From positions 1 through 64,000 of the forward strand of contig CAKMXJ010000019.1 of NCBI GenBank assembly GCA_928724745.1: DNA of 64,000 bases. Direction: 5' to 3'. This DNA is from Anthracocystis setariae. Taxonomy: Eukaryota > Basidiomycota > Ustilaginomycetes > Ustilaginales > Ustilaginaceae. The stretch's first letter is position 1; the number at the start of each line of letters is the position of its first letter. Positions 40,444 to 50,914 of this stretch are shown here, in pieces. A program made the position numbers and the translations under genes. The notes under the pieces are model-generated. The model was not told the origin of the DNA. It saw nothing but the letters and a program-made list of their open reading frames with translations, and made no database searches.

Positions 40444-42141
40444 ATGCAAAAGATTGGCCAGTATACCCAGTTCGACCCTAGCAGCGGAGTGTATTCCTCT
40501 GCCGTTGATTACATTCCTACTCTGGCACCCAGCATCTTTGAGTACCTCCTCGGTTCGGTCAGCTTCGACGATACGCAAGAAGTACTACGCGAATGTAGCA
40601 CCGGTAGGACCATCACGCTCGGTCAGCTGAAGCTCGATGCACAGAGGCTCGGTGTAGGTCTGATGACCAAGTGTAAGCTCAAGCCAGGCAAAGACGTTGT
40701 TCTGCTGTATCTCTATTCTTCGATTGATTTTGCCGTCACTTTGCTGGCATCGCAGTTCGCCGGGCTTCGAGTAGCGCTCGCCAATCCCGATTATCTGGCG
40801 ACGGAACTCAAACATGTTTACCGTCTCACCAAACCTAAAAAGGTATTTGCTGCCTCGAGGTACATGGCACGCCTGAGCAAAGCTGGCATCAACGGACAGT
40901 CGGTCATCCTCACCGATTCGCACGTCGCTGGCTTTGGAGGCTTGCTATCTGTCAAATCTCTGATGATCAACGAGTTCACGGCGAAAGAGGCCAGAGCATA
41001 CGTTCCAACCGACGTCAACGAAACAGCATACCTACCGTTCAGCAGTGGTACGACAGGTCTGCCCAAGGCTGTCGATATCTCTCACAGCAATGTCATGAAT
41101 ATGGTCGAGATCTTCAACAATACGCCCTCTCTGTTTCCCAAGGACGACGATGGATCGCTGGTGCAGTTCCGAACGCTTAACTTCCTGCCCTTCTTCCATG
41201 CATATGCACTGAACCTAATGCTGCACTTTCCAATCCGGAACCGGGGGCACACTAGCATTGTTCGACCCTTCCAAGCAGAGGCGTACTGTCGTCTGGTTAA
41301 GGAGCTGAGACCTAACTTTCTTACGCTGGTACCGCCGATCCTAACGCTGCTGACCAAGCATCCTGATGCGACACCGGAAGCGTTCCAGAGCGTCAAGCAA
41401 GTACTTTGTGGCGCGGCGCCATTGGATTTGGAAACGCAAAGCGCTTTTACGAAGAGGACGGGGGCGCGTGTTCAACAAGCGTTCGGCATGACCGAGACGA
41501 CGGTGGGGGCCACGGGTTTAGCTACCGAGCGAGCTTCAGGATCGGTGGGCTGCCTGCTACCTGCTACGATGGCACGAATACGGCATGTGGACACGGGTAA
41601 AAATCTGGGTCCTGGCGAACGAGGCGAGCTGCTCATCAAAGGACCTCAGGTATGCAAAGGCTACTACGCAAACCAGGATGCAACGCGTGACACGTTTAGC
41701 GATGATGGCTACTTGCGGACCGGCGATATTGCGATTTTTGATGGCGAGACTGGCGAGGTGAGCATTGTGGATCGGCTGAAAGAGCTGATCAAATACAAAG
41801 GCTTTCAAGTGGCACCGGCTGAGCTGGAAGGGGTGCTTGTGTCGCACCCTTGGATTGCTGCTGCTGCTGTGGTTGGCATTTACGACAAGCAGCAGGCAAC
41901 CGAACTTCCGCTCGCTTTCGTTGAACTGAAAGCTGGCAAAGAGGATATTAGCAAGGCGGTTCAAGATATAGACGGTTTCGTGCGTTCGAAAGTTTCACAT
42001 CACAAGTACTTGCGTGGAGGCATTCGAGTGTTGGACAAAGTACCCATCAGTGCCAGTGGGAAGATCTTGCGCAAAGAGATCCGCAAATTACTCGAAGCTG
42101 AAATGCAAGCCAAGGAGACCGAAGCGAAAGCCAAGCTTTAA
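40444..42141 (+). CDS. Acyl-CoA ligase (4-coumarate-CoA-ligase type) with PTS1 tail (565 aa)
   Basis: Adenylate-forming enzyme that activates a carboxylic acid with ATP and joins it to CoA, predicted in peroxisomes. Motifs: ATP-binding YLPFSSGTTGLPKAV (about 196-210), FGMTETT (near 353), GYLRTGDIA with the adenylate-binding Asp (near 425), DRLKELIKYKGFQVAPAELE (near 443-463) and the A10 lysine Lys540 in SGKILRKEIR. The C-terminus is Ala-Lys-Leu, a functional class of PTS1. The pattern is that of the 4CL-like/luciferase branch common in fungal peroxisomes; the acid substrate is unknown (phenylpropanoid, medium-chain or branched acids are all possible). ATG at 40444; no intron. It is followed by ~1.1 kb of non-coding DNA. 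Confidence 0.93.
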   Translation: MQKIGQYTQFDPSSGVYSSAVDYIPTLAPSIFEYLLGSVSFDDTQEVLRECSTGRTITLGQLKLDAQRLGVGLMTKCKLKPGKDVVLLYLYSSIDFAVTLLASQFAGLRVALANPDYLATELKHVYRLTKPKKVFAASRYMARLSKAGINGQSVILTDSHVAGFGGLLSVKSLMINEFTAKEARAYVPTDVNETAYLPFSSGTTGLPKAVDISHSNVMNMVEIFNNTPSLFPKDDDGSLVQFRTLNFLPFFHAYALNLMLHFPIRNRGHTSIVRPFQAEAYCRLVKELRPNFLTLVPPILTLLTKHPDATPEAFQSVKQVLCGAAPLDLETQSAFTKRTGARVQQAFGMTETTVGATGLATERASGSVGCLLPATMARIRHVDTGKNLGPGERGELLIKGPQVCKGYYANQDATRDTFSDDGYLRTGDIAIFDGETGEVSIVDRLKELIKYKGFQVAPAELEGVLVSHPWIAAAAVVGIYDKQQATELPLAFVELKAGKEDISKAVQDIDGFVRSKVSHHKYLRGGIRVLDKVPISASGKILRKEIRKLLEAEMQAKETEAKAKL

Positions 42142-43261
42142 CGATCGCCGTGCAATCTGGTCGCTGATCAACCAAGATTACGGTTTGTCGCCTCGCAAAA
42201 AGTCTGCACACGATCTCTTCGCCCAAGGACCCCAACACCTCTGCGCTTCCACCTCGACCGTGAAACTGAGGCATCTCGCAGGATCGTGCCTCTATTCAGC
42301 TCACTGTGACTATCAAATGCAAGCAGAAATCAAGATTCTGGACTGTATAGGCCAAATTCGTTGATATGCAATGAGCGAATAGTACTTGTATGGTGACATG
42401 AAGAGAGAGGAAGAGGGATCCGTATCGAGAACAGAGAAAAGGCGAAACAATATAGGCTATCAAGCTTGGGTCTGTCGCCGATCTAACATCTGAGCCCGAT
42501 CCGCTCATGTCAAGTGCGCATGCGATATCGGGGAATTGGTGCTTTTTTTTTTCACCAAGATGAAAATATAAATAGTGAATGTAACGATCCAGTCGATGCC
42601 TCAAATCGAAGGCAAAGCTTGCAAGATTGCAGCGTTTTCGTTGGCTCTTGCTTCTCCTATGTCGCATGTCGCTGGCTGCAGACAGAAAGTTGAAGGCTAC
42701 TTTTGACTTGGAGTCGGATCGAGCAGCAGACAAGAGAAAGTGCATTTGCAGAGAAACACGTCCTGTTTTTAAACTCAGCCTGCGCAACGAAGGTGCGCAG
42801 TTGAAGATCATTTTTGAATGTGAGAGCGACAAAGGGCGCAATGCTACAACTACAGTACAGAGTAATGGGAATGGACTGTAATGTGAGTGTGAGAGTGTGA
42901 TTGTGATTGTGATTGTGAGTGTGCGTGTGCGTGGGTGTGGGTGTGGGTGTGGGTGTGCTTCGGCGTTTCACCTTGCCGCACTCCCTTGCACCATCTCCAC
43001 AGCCTTTCACTTTGACTGTACCGTCTCGTGCATCTTGTCTTCCTTCCCTCTCGACACCTCTTCTTCATTGTCGCAACTCACCGTAAACATCGCTCAATCT
43101 CGTCCTATCGTTCATTCGTTCGTCCGCATCTGCTGCTTCATCCCGCACCCTGCCATGCCCCATTAACGTCTTGGGCATTCCTTTGCACAATACAAGCCGC
43201 TTGTGTGCGCTCCACCTTGACACTTGCTACCTCCCCCCGTGCGCCTCGCTTGGCTCGCTGA
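42142..43261. other. Intergenic region with GT-rich microsatellite; 5' region of the RhoGEF gene
   Basis: Contains a T-run at 42543-42551, a TACAGTA word near 42849 and a (GTGTGA/GTGGGT)-type microsatellite at 42881-42957. After that the DNA becomes CT-rich, like a leader. The first coding exon of the next gene should lie near or beyond the right end of this region. Confidence 0.5.
42881..42957. repeat. GT-rich microsatellite
   Basis: Mixed GTGTGA, GTGATT, GTGCGT and GTGGGT units. Purine-rich strand bias is strong; non-coding. Confidence 0.85.
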
Positions 43262-43840
43262 GCCGCTTCAATCGCCATCCTGTCGTCGCCTCGCTCCATA
43301 CCTTCCTCCTCGCGCTCGTCGCATCTCGATGCCAGTCAGCGCGTCCAGCCCAACCTATCTCCCTCGAATCTCTCTGCCTCCGCCAATTACATTTCACCGT
43401 CTTATACCGCCCAGCTCCTCACTGTCCCGGGCGCTTCGCCCTCGGATGACGGTCTCCATGGCCAGTCTCCACCCATTTCTTCTTCAGATGCCTCACGCTG
43501 CCGTCGAGGCTCGAGATCCACCATCCTCGCCTCAGCATCCGAAGCCAGCGTGTTGAATTCCGACAGAGACTCTGTACGCTCTGCAACCTCCTCGCGAGCC
43601 GCTCCTTCGACCCCAAGGCCGAAGCCCAGCTCGGTGCGCAGCGATCAACCCGAGCCAGTCTCTCCCGTCTCTTTTCACTCTTCCTCCGAGCATTCCCAAA
43701 CTTCCCTGCATACAGATCCCCAAGCCGATAGTATACGACGTCTTGAACTCCCATCGCAATCTTGGCGCTCACTACCGCAATCCAGCATCGTCAAAGCCCC
43801 CTGCGAGTACGATGCCGACGCTTCTCATCCTCCGAGCGCC

Positions 43841-46800
43841 ATGACCCCTTCCTCACCTAATACCTTGCGCACCGTTTCGGAACGCAATCGTGCTCAGCGA
43901 CGCCATCGCCACCATCCCGCCTCTCCTCAACCATCGGCAAACGCCGCGCATACATCTCTTGGTCCTGGTCCTGATCCTGGTCCTGACTCTGGCCCCCCAC
44001 ATCGGCGTCCATCAGCTGGCGGAACCCCGGTTGCGTCACCGTATTCGCAGTCTGGTCTCGCATCCGGCTCCAGATCAACGAGCAGCTTTGTCCAGCTCGA
44101 CTCCAACGCCTCCAATCGATCATGGTCCAAGAGCATTGCTGGCGCTTCCTTCGACAATCTTCCTTCTTCTTCCCGGCGCACCGATCAGCACGACTTGTCC
44201 CCATCGATCGCCCAGCCATTGCACGCTCATGTCGCTGTGCCATCCAAACTCAGCCTTCGCAACCGCCTCTTTGGTCCCAAATCATCTAAAAACGCTTCAC
44301 CATCGGCATCTCCGATTCAGTCGGCCACCGACACATTTTCACCCGCCCACTCGCAAGTGTCCCGCAGTGACTTCAGCCACCACATGGATCGCAATGGAGC
44401 TTCTCGCACGCCATCAGAGACTTCCTCGTCTATCCTTGCTGAGACAACCCAGAGTCATGATCGAGATATCTATGATGACGCGGCTCTGCCCTCCGATCCT
44501 GATCTTCGCTCCAATCGCAAAACGAGCGGTGCCTCTAGCTTCCTACGCAAGACCATTCGTTTCAAGGATAAGTCGGCCTACCTCAAGAAGCGTCCCTCCA
44601 GTTCGTCCCTAAACCCAGATTCTCCTGCCTCTCCCTCGAGCTCCGTGCCGCAATCGCCTGCAGATCCGACCAGCGTGTCAGATCTCGAAGATGGCGCTAA
44701 AAAAGCTTCCGTCTACAAGCAGGTCAGTGGGCGCAGGGGACTGCAATACTTCGACCCTGCACATGCTCAGTCCGATTCAAGCTCGCCCGAGTCTACGCGC
44801 AACTCGCCATCCGTTTCCCAAAGGACCGAATCAGAGCACGATGCCGTGTCCCTCCTCCCCGCTGTCACCGAGCGCGATCTTGAAGCCCCCTCTCAACTCA
44901 ACCCTTCGTTTTCTTCTGCATCTCAAAGTTCACAAAGCATGCAGGGCAGCAGTACCTCAACCAACCAGGTGCTTTCCACCCAAGCCAGCTCCAAGTCTCG
45001 AGGCGCCTCCTCCTCCGCACAACTATCTCCTGCACCCAGCAACCCCGAGCTTCGCGGTCATGTACCTCGAACCAGCAGCTTACGTGGTCCTGCCATTCAT
45101 GCCAAACCAGAACTGGCAGCCATGTCGTCACTAATTGCAGATCGGTTTCCTTCGCCATTTCTTCCACGCGCCGACGCGTCCGAATCCCCGCATAGACGAC
45201 CTGTACCTGGGTCGGGTCCTTCCTTCTCACCTCAAATCCTGCCGAGAACCACCAGCTCGCCCAGTCCAGCTCCCATGCGTAGGCCTGCCACAGCTCAAAA
45301 TAGTCCTACACCGGCTCAGTCTCAATTCGCAACTCTGTCCTCCGCACCTCGTTCAGCACAGCGGCCGAGCAGACCAAGCACTGCCGATGTCGATCTTGCT
45401 TACCCCACTTCCTCGTCCAGTCTGCACGACATTCTCACGGTGGCCGATGCCGTCTCGCAAGAAAACGCCTTCCACCACACGCCGGAAATGACGCACGTCG
45501 CCCGTTTCGATTCCCTGAACGATCCAGCAGAGTCCAATGCGGTGGCCTCCCCAAACGACTCCAAGAGACCCGGTTTGCCGCCCAAGAATCCGTTGCGCAA
45601 GCAAAGACCGTCTGGAGCCAGTGTCACCACCACCCCCTCGATTCCCGCTGACTCGCCGGCATCTACTCACACAAGCGGTGTCCTCTCTGGACCAACAATG
45701 GCTCAGCACGACGAATGCTCGCCGAGTCCAGCGCTCCGTCCTCGAGAACCTTTGCAGCGCACGTCTGTATCTAGCTCCGCACATTCATCGACCGAGTACA
45801 AGACGCCGACCTCGGACCCAACTTTGCTTCCGCAAGCGGAACAGCACAATGAGGACGTCAGCTACCGTCCTCCCAACATCACAACCGTGCACGACGCCCA
45901 CATGCCTCAACTTGTTGCCCCCCGCTCTGCCGGTGTGCCGCCAAGCCCATACAGTGGCTCCTCATCCCCGGCCCAAACCTCCTTCTTCGCGGGGCAGCAG
46001 CTCTCTCGAGCTCCTTCCAGTGACTCGACAGCTGGCTGGAGTGGCAGACGACACCAACGCACTTCAAGTGATGCCACCAACTCCATCACCGACGTAAAGG
46101 CTCTGAACGATCCTGGGGCTTCGACCATTTCGTTGCAATCCGAGTCTTCATCCAGTACACGGAAGAAGAAAGAAAGTGCGGGCGCTAAGATGTTCTCCTT
46201 TTCGCGTGACTCCAGCCATCGGACCGGTAGCGATCCAAACGCCACCATCACGAGCTCTACCACTTTCCGACTCGGACGCAGCACCAAGTCAAAGAAGGGA
46301 GACGCGAGCACACGCCCAGTCATCCGCCGGCTTTACGATGGGTCATTTGAAGGCGAGGCTGCTGCACTCGATGCCAGTCACACAGCGATCGCTGTCCAAT
46401 CGCACCTGCAAATCGCCGATGGGGTGAGTCCTGGCTCGTCCGCCATCGACCTCCTTGAAGGTGCACGATCTCACACACCGGGCGCTCCACTAACCCCCGC
46501 AATGATGGCTCGCAAACCAAGCTCGTCCAGCCTCATCCGTTCCGCATCTTCATCCGGCGGTACTGCCAGAGATCTTATGTCTCCTGGCGGCGTCACTTTC
46601 CTGACACCTCAACTCAGGAACGCCAGTGGACCTTTGGTTGCGAAAAGCCCCACCTTTGCCCAGCCCACCTGGTCTATTCCTCAGGATTCTTTATCGCCAG
46701 AGCAGAAGCGACTCGTCAAGCGATGGTTCGTGCTGCGCGAGCTATTGGAGACGGAGAGAACCTACGCATCTGATCTTGCAGTTGCGCGCGATATTTACCT

Positions 46801-49714
46801 GGCAAGAGCCAAAACGAGAGCCGGCATCACCGCACCATTGTCGCCCTTGAGCGTTCGATCGGCCAGCATCTTTTCGCAGCTTGCTTCGCCGGATCCGTCC
46901 GCCCATGCAAGACCCTCGCAGCCACGCCAACAGCAGCGTAGTGTGACTGCCCTTAGCGCTGGGCTGGCGACAACGGGAAACAAGGCATCGTTACCTCTAA
47001 AACCTCTGTTCCGACATGCTTCAGCAGATGGCACGGCGAATGCGCTTTTGGCTAGCCCCAACTCATCACAACAGGCGAATTCTTCAGCATCGTTGACATC
47101 CAGCAACCCCAGCAACAGATCTTCCACATACACGGTGTCGTCGCAGAGCTCACAGACCTCGGATGCGAGTGCATTTGGGATCGGCAGTGCCATGCTACCG
47201 CCGCAATTCTCCATTGACTCCAACCCGCTTCCTTCGACTACTGGGATGAAGCTGGTTACTGGACCATCCGTGTCGATGGTGAGTTCGGCCTTCTCGCCAA
47301 ATGCGTCGGCGCCCGGAACTCCGGCCATTTCGACCGCGTCGGGGTTCTCGACCGCCAGTTTACCAAGTTTGGCCGAAAGCAGCGGCTCAAACACACCAGA
47401 TGCTCCATTCAGTGCCAGTGACGTGCGCGTCATCTTTGCACAGCTAGAAGCGTGTGCTGCCTTCGCAGACGAGATGGTGGCAACCTTGGAAGGCGCAATT
47501 GGCAAGGCGTGCAGCGGAACGGCAGAGGAAGCCTCACAAATGCTTGCCCGTGGAGACATCAGCGAAGAGTCAGAGACCGACCGAATCGGCCAAGTTTTCC
47601 TTAAACTTATGCCACGGATCGAGCAAGTGTACTCGGCTTACTGCTCGCGTCATGAGATTTCCATGGCAAGGTTGCAGGAACTAGCCAGATCGCAACCGAA
47701 GGTGGCGGCATTCTTGAGCGAATGCACGCAGGATGCCCGTGCTTATACGAATGCTTGGGACTTGTCATCGCTGCTGATCAAACCTGTTCAGCGAGTGCTC
47801 AAGTATCCTCTGCTCATTGCTCAGATCGAGGCGTCGACGACCAACAAGCATCCAGATGCAGACAACCTATCTGCGGCTTCAATCGAGATTCAGAAGGTGG
47901 CAGACAATATCAACGAAGTCAAGAAACGCAAGGACCTCGTTGAGCAGATTGTCAGCGGCAAGACGACCAAGCGCTCAACCGGCCAACGCATGCAGCATGG
48001 TGCCACCAAGAAGCTACTTCGTCGCCAGGAGAAAGTCAAGCAGCTCGTGCTTGGCTCAACTGAAGACCTTCTTGCCGATGGAAATCAGTACAAAGCCCTT
48101 GTCGCGCAGTTTCGCCAGCTGGAGAAGGCGGTCATCACCTTCTCCAAACGATGTATAAGATGGTCCACCAGTGTCAAGGATGGCCATGTTGCACTCCTGC
48201 GACTGTTGGAGCAGTGGTGTCGTGCCTGCTCCCTCGATGATTCTAGCATTGGTACCGAGGCTGAATCTCGTCTCCGCGCTTTCATGCACCTCGTCCAAGC
48301 CACCTTCCTCAACGAATACTGGTCGCAACTCGACTCCGAGATCCGCACCAGCCTGGATCCGGCTATTCAGAGAATTGCTGAGCTTTTTGTGCTACCTCAT
48401 TCTGTGATCACCAAACGGAACGACCGAGAGCCCGACTATACGCGATACAGATCGAATCCCAAATCCGCCGACAAAAAGTTGGCCGAATCTGCGACTGCTT
48501 TCATCGCTTTGCATATCCAGCTGATGAACGAACTCCCGCAGTTCAATTATGGCATCCAGACGCTCTTGGATCTATGCACCGAGTCGCTCGCTCGTACACA
48601 GGCGTCTTACCACCTGCGCATCCACCGCTCGCTGATCGACTTTTGGCAAACTTTCGGACCTGAAGGCAACCCGGACATTGTCCACAACGAGGAGACGGAC
48701 GAAAAGTCGATGCGCCATCTCAATCCAGTGAAACTTTTCTGGCCTCTGCACTCGAACGTGGCTGACTTTGCAGAGTCGCTCGGCATCGTTTGCGGCGTCG
48801 AGGGCCGTTCGCGTTCTGCTTCGGTAAGCGCCGATGCAGATCTGCTCTCGGTCAGCATGGGTTCGTCGATGAACAATACGCATTTTTCGCCATTGCAGTC
48901 GACGAACGCGCTCACGCCCGACTCAGACTTCGCTAGCACGGTTCCCGATGCTAGCAGGATGAAAGAGCAGGTTGACACCCTTGCCGCTGTTGGGGCGCAA
49001 GAGCTTTTGGAACCGCTAAGTGCCAGGGCGACGCCTTTCACTACCCCGCCCATGGGCTTGAGGCAAGCGTCGTTCTCATCGCAGAAGAACTACGAACAGC
49101 CGCAGTTGGGTTCGCCTGCGCCGATCGCGTCGGCACCTGCGTCGATTCGAAGCACTAAATCGAATGGACTCATCGGACTGTTCCGATCGGTCGAGACAAG
49201 TTCGGCAGGGAGTCATTCCAAGTCACGCAAAGCTTCCCAGTCTACCGACACGGCGACGGAAAGCTTTATGGAATACACGCCATCGAACCCTCCGACGCCT
49301 ATCAGCAAGGACACTCCTCTGCTGAACCAGTCGTCGACCACTCCTGAAGTCCAGGCGCCGAGTTTGCCGGCGTTGACGTTCAACTCTGGCTTGTTCTCGC
49401 CATCCGATTTGTCTGGAGCTCAGGCATCGCACGGGTTGGGTGTTGAGACGGGCGACTTTGCTGACCAGGTTGGTGCTGGTCAAACATTGAGTGTGTCGTT
49501 GAAGAAGGCTCTTTCAGAGCCGATGGCGACCATGGCCGCTGTCGCCAACAGTCCTTCCGACTTCAGCGGAGAGAAAGACGGACACGTTTTTATCTCTTAT
49601 GCTGTCGGCGATCTGTTGCGAGTCACCGATCACGACGAGCTGTACCTTTTCGGTAGCAGTGAGCATGGCCAAACTGGTTGGGTTCATCGCGAAAATTTTG
49701 TACCTCTCACCTGA
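43841..49714 (+). CDS. DH-BAR-SH3 RhoGEF, Tuba/Gef1-like, 5' end uncertain (>=1957 aa)
   Basis: Predicted guanine-nucleotide exchange factor for a Rho/Cdc42 GTPase at curved membranes, by analogy with animal Tuba and fission-yeast Gef1. Numbering is from 43841, the first in-frame ATG. The frame is open back to 43262 without an ATG and reads as Ser/Pro-rich protein there, so a spliced 5' exon is likely missing. Residues ~1-950 are Ser/Pro-rich and disordered. The DH domain starts QKRLVKRWFVLRELLETERTYASDL (~954), is split by a ~205-residue Ser/Ala-rich insert, and resumes at VRVIFAQLEA (~1194) through LIKPVQRVLKYPLLI (~1311), the signature helix. A BAR-like region follows (~1380-1600). A C-terminal SH3 domain spans ~1909-1957 (ISYAVGDLLRV, GWVHRENFVPL). 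The next gene converges 250 bp away. Confidence 0.88.
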   Translation: MTPSSPNTLRTVSERNRAQRRHRHHPASPQPSANAAHTSLGPGPDPGPDSGPPHRRPSAGGTPVASPYSQSGLASGSRSTSSFVQLDSNASNRSWSKSIAGASFDNLPSSSRRTDQHDLSPSIAQPLHAHVAVPSKLSLRNRLFGPKSSKNASPSASPIQSATDTFSPAHSQVSRSDFSHHMDRNGASRTPSETSSSILAETTQSHDRDIYDDAALPSDPDLRSNRKTSGASSFLRKTIRFKDKSAYLKKRPSSSSLNPDSPASPSSSVPQSPADPTSVSDLEDGAKKASVYKQVSGRRGLQYFDPAHAQSDSSSPESTRNSPSVSQRTESEHDAVSLLPAVTERDLEAPSQLNPSFSSASQSSQSMQGSSTSTNQVLSTQASSKSRGASSSAQLSPAPSNPELRGHVPRTSSLRGPAIHAKPELAAMSSLIADRFPSPFLPRADASESPHRRPVPGSGPSFSPQILPRTTSSPSPAPMRRPATAQNSPTPAQSQFATLSSAPRSAQRPSRPSTADVDLAYPTSSSSLHDILTVADAVSQENAFHHTPEMTHVARFDSLNDPAESNAVASPNDSKRPGLPPKNPLRKQRPSGASVTTTPSIPADSPASTHTSGVLSGPTMAQHDECSPSPALRPREPLQRTSVSSSAHSSTEYKTPTSDPTLLPQAEQHNEDVSYRPPNITTVHDAHMPQLVAPRSAGVPPSPYSGSSSPAQTSFFAGQQLSRAPSSDSTAGWSGRRHQRTSSDATNSITDVKALNDPGASTISLQSESSSSTRKKKESAGAKMFSFSRDSSHRTGSDPNATITSSTTFRLGRSTKSKKGDASTRPVIRRLYDGSFEGEAAALDASHTAIAVQSHLQIADGVSPGSSAIDLLEGARSHTPGAPLTPAMMARKPSSSSLIRSASSSGGTARDLMSPGGVTFLTPQLRNASGPLVAKSPTFAQPTWSIPQDSLSPEQKRLVKRWFVLRELLETERTYASDLAVARDIYLARAKTRAGITAPLSPLSVRSASIFSQLASPDPSAHARPSQPRQQQRSVTALSAGLATTGNKASLPLKPLFRHASADGTANALLASPNSSQQANSSASLTSSNPSNRSSTYTVSSQSSQTSDASAFGIGSAMLPPQFSIDSNPLPSTTGMKLVTGPSVSMVSSAFSPNASAPGTPAISTASGFSTASLPSLAESSGSNTPDAPFSASDVRVIFAQLEACAAFADEMVATLEGAIGKACSGTAEEASQMLARGDISEESETDRIGQVFLKLMPRIEQVYSAYCSRHEISMARLQELARSQPKVAAFLSECTQDARAYTNAWDLSSLLIKPVQRVLKYPLLIAQIEASTTNKHPDADNLSAASIEIQKVADNINEVKKRKDLVEQIVSGKTTKRSTGQRMQHGATKKLLRRQEKVKQLVLGSTEDLLADGNQYKALVAQFRQLEKAVITFSKRCIRWSTSVKDGHVALLRLLEQWCRACSLDDSSIGTEAESRLRAFMHLVQATFLNEYWSQLDSEIRTSLDPAIQRIAELFVLPHSVITKRNDREPDYTRYRSNPKSADKKLAESATAFIALHIQLMNELPQFNYGIQTLLDLCTESLARTQASYHLRIHRSLIDFWQTFGPEGNPDIVHNEETDEKSMRHLNPVKLFWPLHSNVADFAESLGIVCGVEGRSRSASVSADADLLSVSMGSSMNNTHFSPLQSTNALTPDSDFASTVPDASRMKEQVDTLAAVGAQELLEPLSARATPFTTPPMGLRQASFSSQKNYEQPQLGSPAPIASAPASIRSTKSNGLIGLFRSVETSSAGSHSKSRKASQSTDTATESFMEYTPSNPPTPISKDTPLLNQSSTTPEVQAPSLPALTFNSGLFSPSDLSGAQASHGLGVETGDFADQVGAGQTLSVSLKKALSEPMATMAAVANSPSDFSGEKDGHVFISYAVGDLLRVTDHDELYLFGSSEHGQTGWVHRENFVPLT

Positions 49715-49963
49715 AGCTCCATAAACGGGACAACGCAAAAAAGGTTAAATGCAAAGGCGAGGAGACGTTGGAGGAGGTGAATGGATTTGGGCGAATGAGC
49801 AGCTGAGCAGATTAGGGCTGAACAAGTGTCTGTTTGGGGCGTGTGCTGACGGAATCCAGCTGTGTGGCGTCAATGCTCAGTACACTCGCGTTTTGCACTC
49901 AACGATGGATGGCGCTTGCCAAGTGGGACCTCTGAAGATGCAGTTGATTTGATCGTGTCTATG

Positions 49964-50914
49964 TTACAGAGCGTTTTTAACGAGTTCAAAAGTGGTGAAA
50001 GTGGCAGCGGCTGCCGGGATGGCTCTGAGTAGTGTTGGGGATAGACCCGTGAAGAATGCACGGGCGCCTTGGTTTGCATAGATGGATTTGGCTTCTTGCG
50101 AGATGTATTTGAAGCCGAAGGGGCCACCGAAGCCTGTGGCGAGGGGTTTGTCGGTGAGTTGGATGCGCGATTTGATAACATCGAGCGGGTAACATGCGAG
50201 CCAGTTGAGGATACCTCCGCAGCTTCCAGATGCCATCAGCGCCCATATTGGCAACGCTGTTGCACCGTTGCTGCCGTTGGCGTGGTCGAGCAGAGAGCGG
50301 AAGGAAGCTTTGGCCAGTTCAAATCCGGTATAAAAGCCAGCGTAGGCGGGAACCTCCCTCATGACGGTGATCCAGAATCCTCGCATGACGCCATTTTTGA
50401 TTCCATAGGTAGCGTAGACTTGCTTTGCGACGGTGGAGAGCTTCTTAGGAACGGCTTGTGATGAAGAGCTTGTTTTGTTGCTGATTTGCGCTTGCATACG
50501 AATCTTGAACATCTCAACGGGACTGCTTAGGATGCTGTTAATTCCGCCTGCTATCGCTCCTGCTGCGGCCACTTGTCCCACACTCAGCGATTGACTCTCT
50601 GGCGAAATGATTCGCTTCGACACCTGAAACGCCGTAAACAGCAATGCATTCTGTGCTGCGATTCCCAGCAGCGGCGAGGCCATGCCTTTGTACAGAGCCA
50701 AAACCCCTTCCTCCCGAACCGTGCGCGCAAGTACGTCCATCGGTCCCTTATACATGCCCGACGGCGCAACCTGAGTGCGCACCTTGACCGTATCGAGTGG
50801 TTGTCCCACCATGACTTGCGCTGCACCAGCCAAGGACCCCGCGACCAAGTCGACCGTTGGCATCGTAAATGGAGGCCATGCCTCCTCCCCCTCTGGTCGA
50901 GTCGTCGCTGCCAT
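49964..50914 (-). CDS. Mitochondrial carrier protein, SLC25 family (316 aa)
   Basis: Inner-membrane transporter with three tandem ~100-residue repeats. Signature motifs: QPLDTVKVRTQ (about 38-48), SPVEMFKIRMQ (near 140) and YPLDVIKSRIQ (near 240). The second-repeat helix carries RGFWITVMREVPAYAGFYTGFEL, and the first KGMASPLLGIAAQNALLFTAFQ; these features resemble the acylcarnitine, ornithine and Ymc1-type branch rather than nucleotide or phosphate carriers. The exact substrate is not determinable by eye. The start is the first ATG in frame (50914-50912), giving the usual family length; the open frame upstream has no ATG. It converges with the RhoGEF gene. Confidence 0.93.
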   Translation of the reverse strand: MAATTRPEGEEAWPPFTMPTVDLVAGSLAGAAQVMVGQPLDTVKVRTQVAPSGMYKGPMDVLARTVREEGVLALYKGMASPLLGIAAQNALLFTAFQVSKRIISPESQSLSVGQVAAAGAIAGGINSILSSPVEMFKIRMQAQISNKTSSSSQAVPKKLSTVAKQVYATYGIKNGVMRGFWITVMREVPAYAGFYTGFELAKASFRSLLDHANGSNGATALPIWALMASGSCGGILNWLACYPLDVIKSRIQLTDKPLATGFGGPFGFKYISQEAKSIYANQGARAFFTGLSPTLLRAIPAAAATFTTFELVKNAL

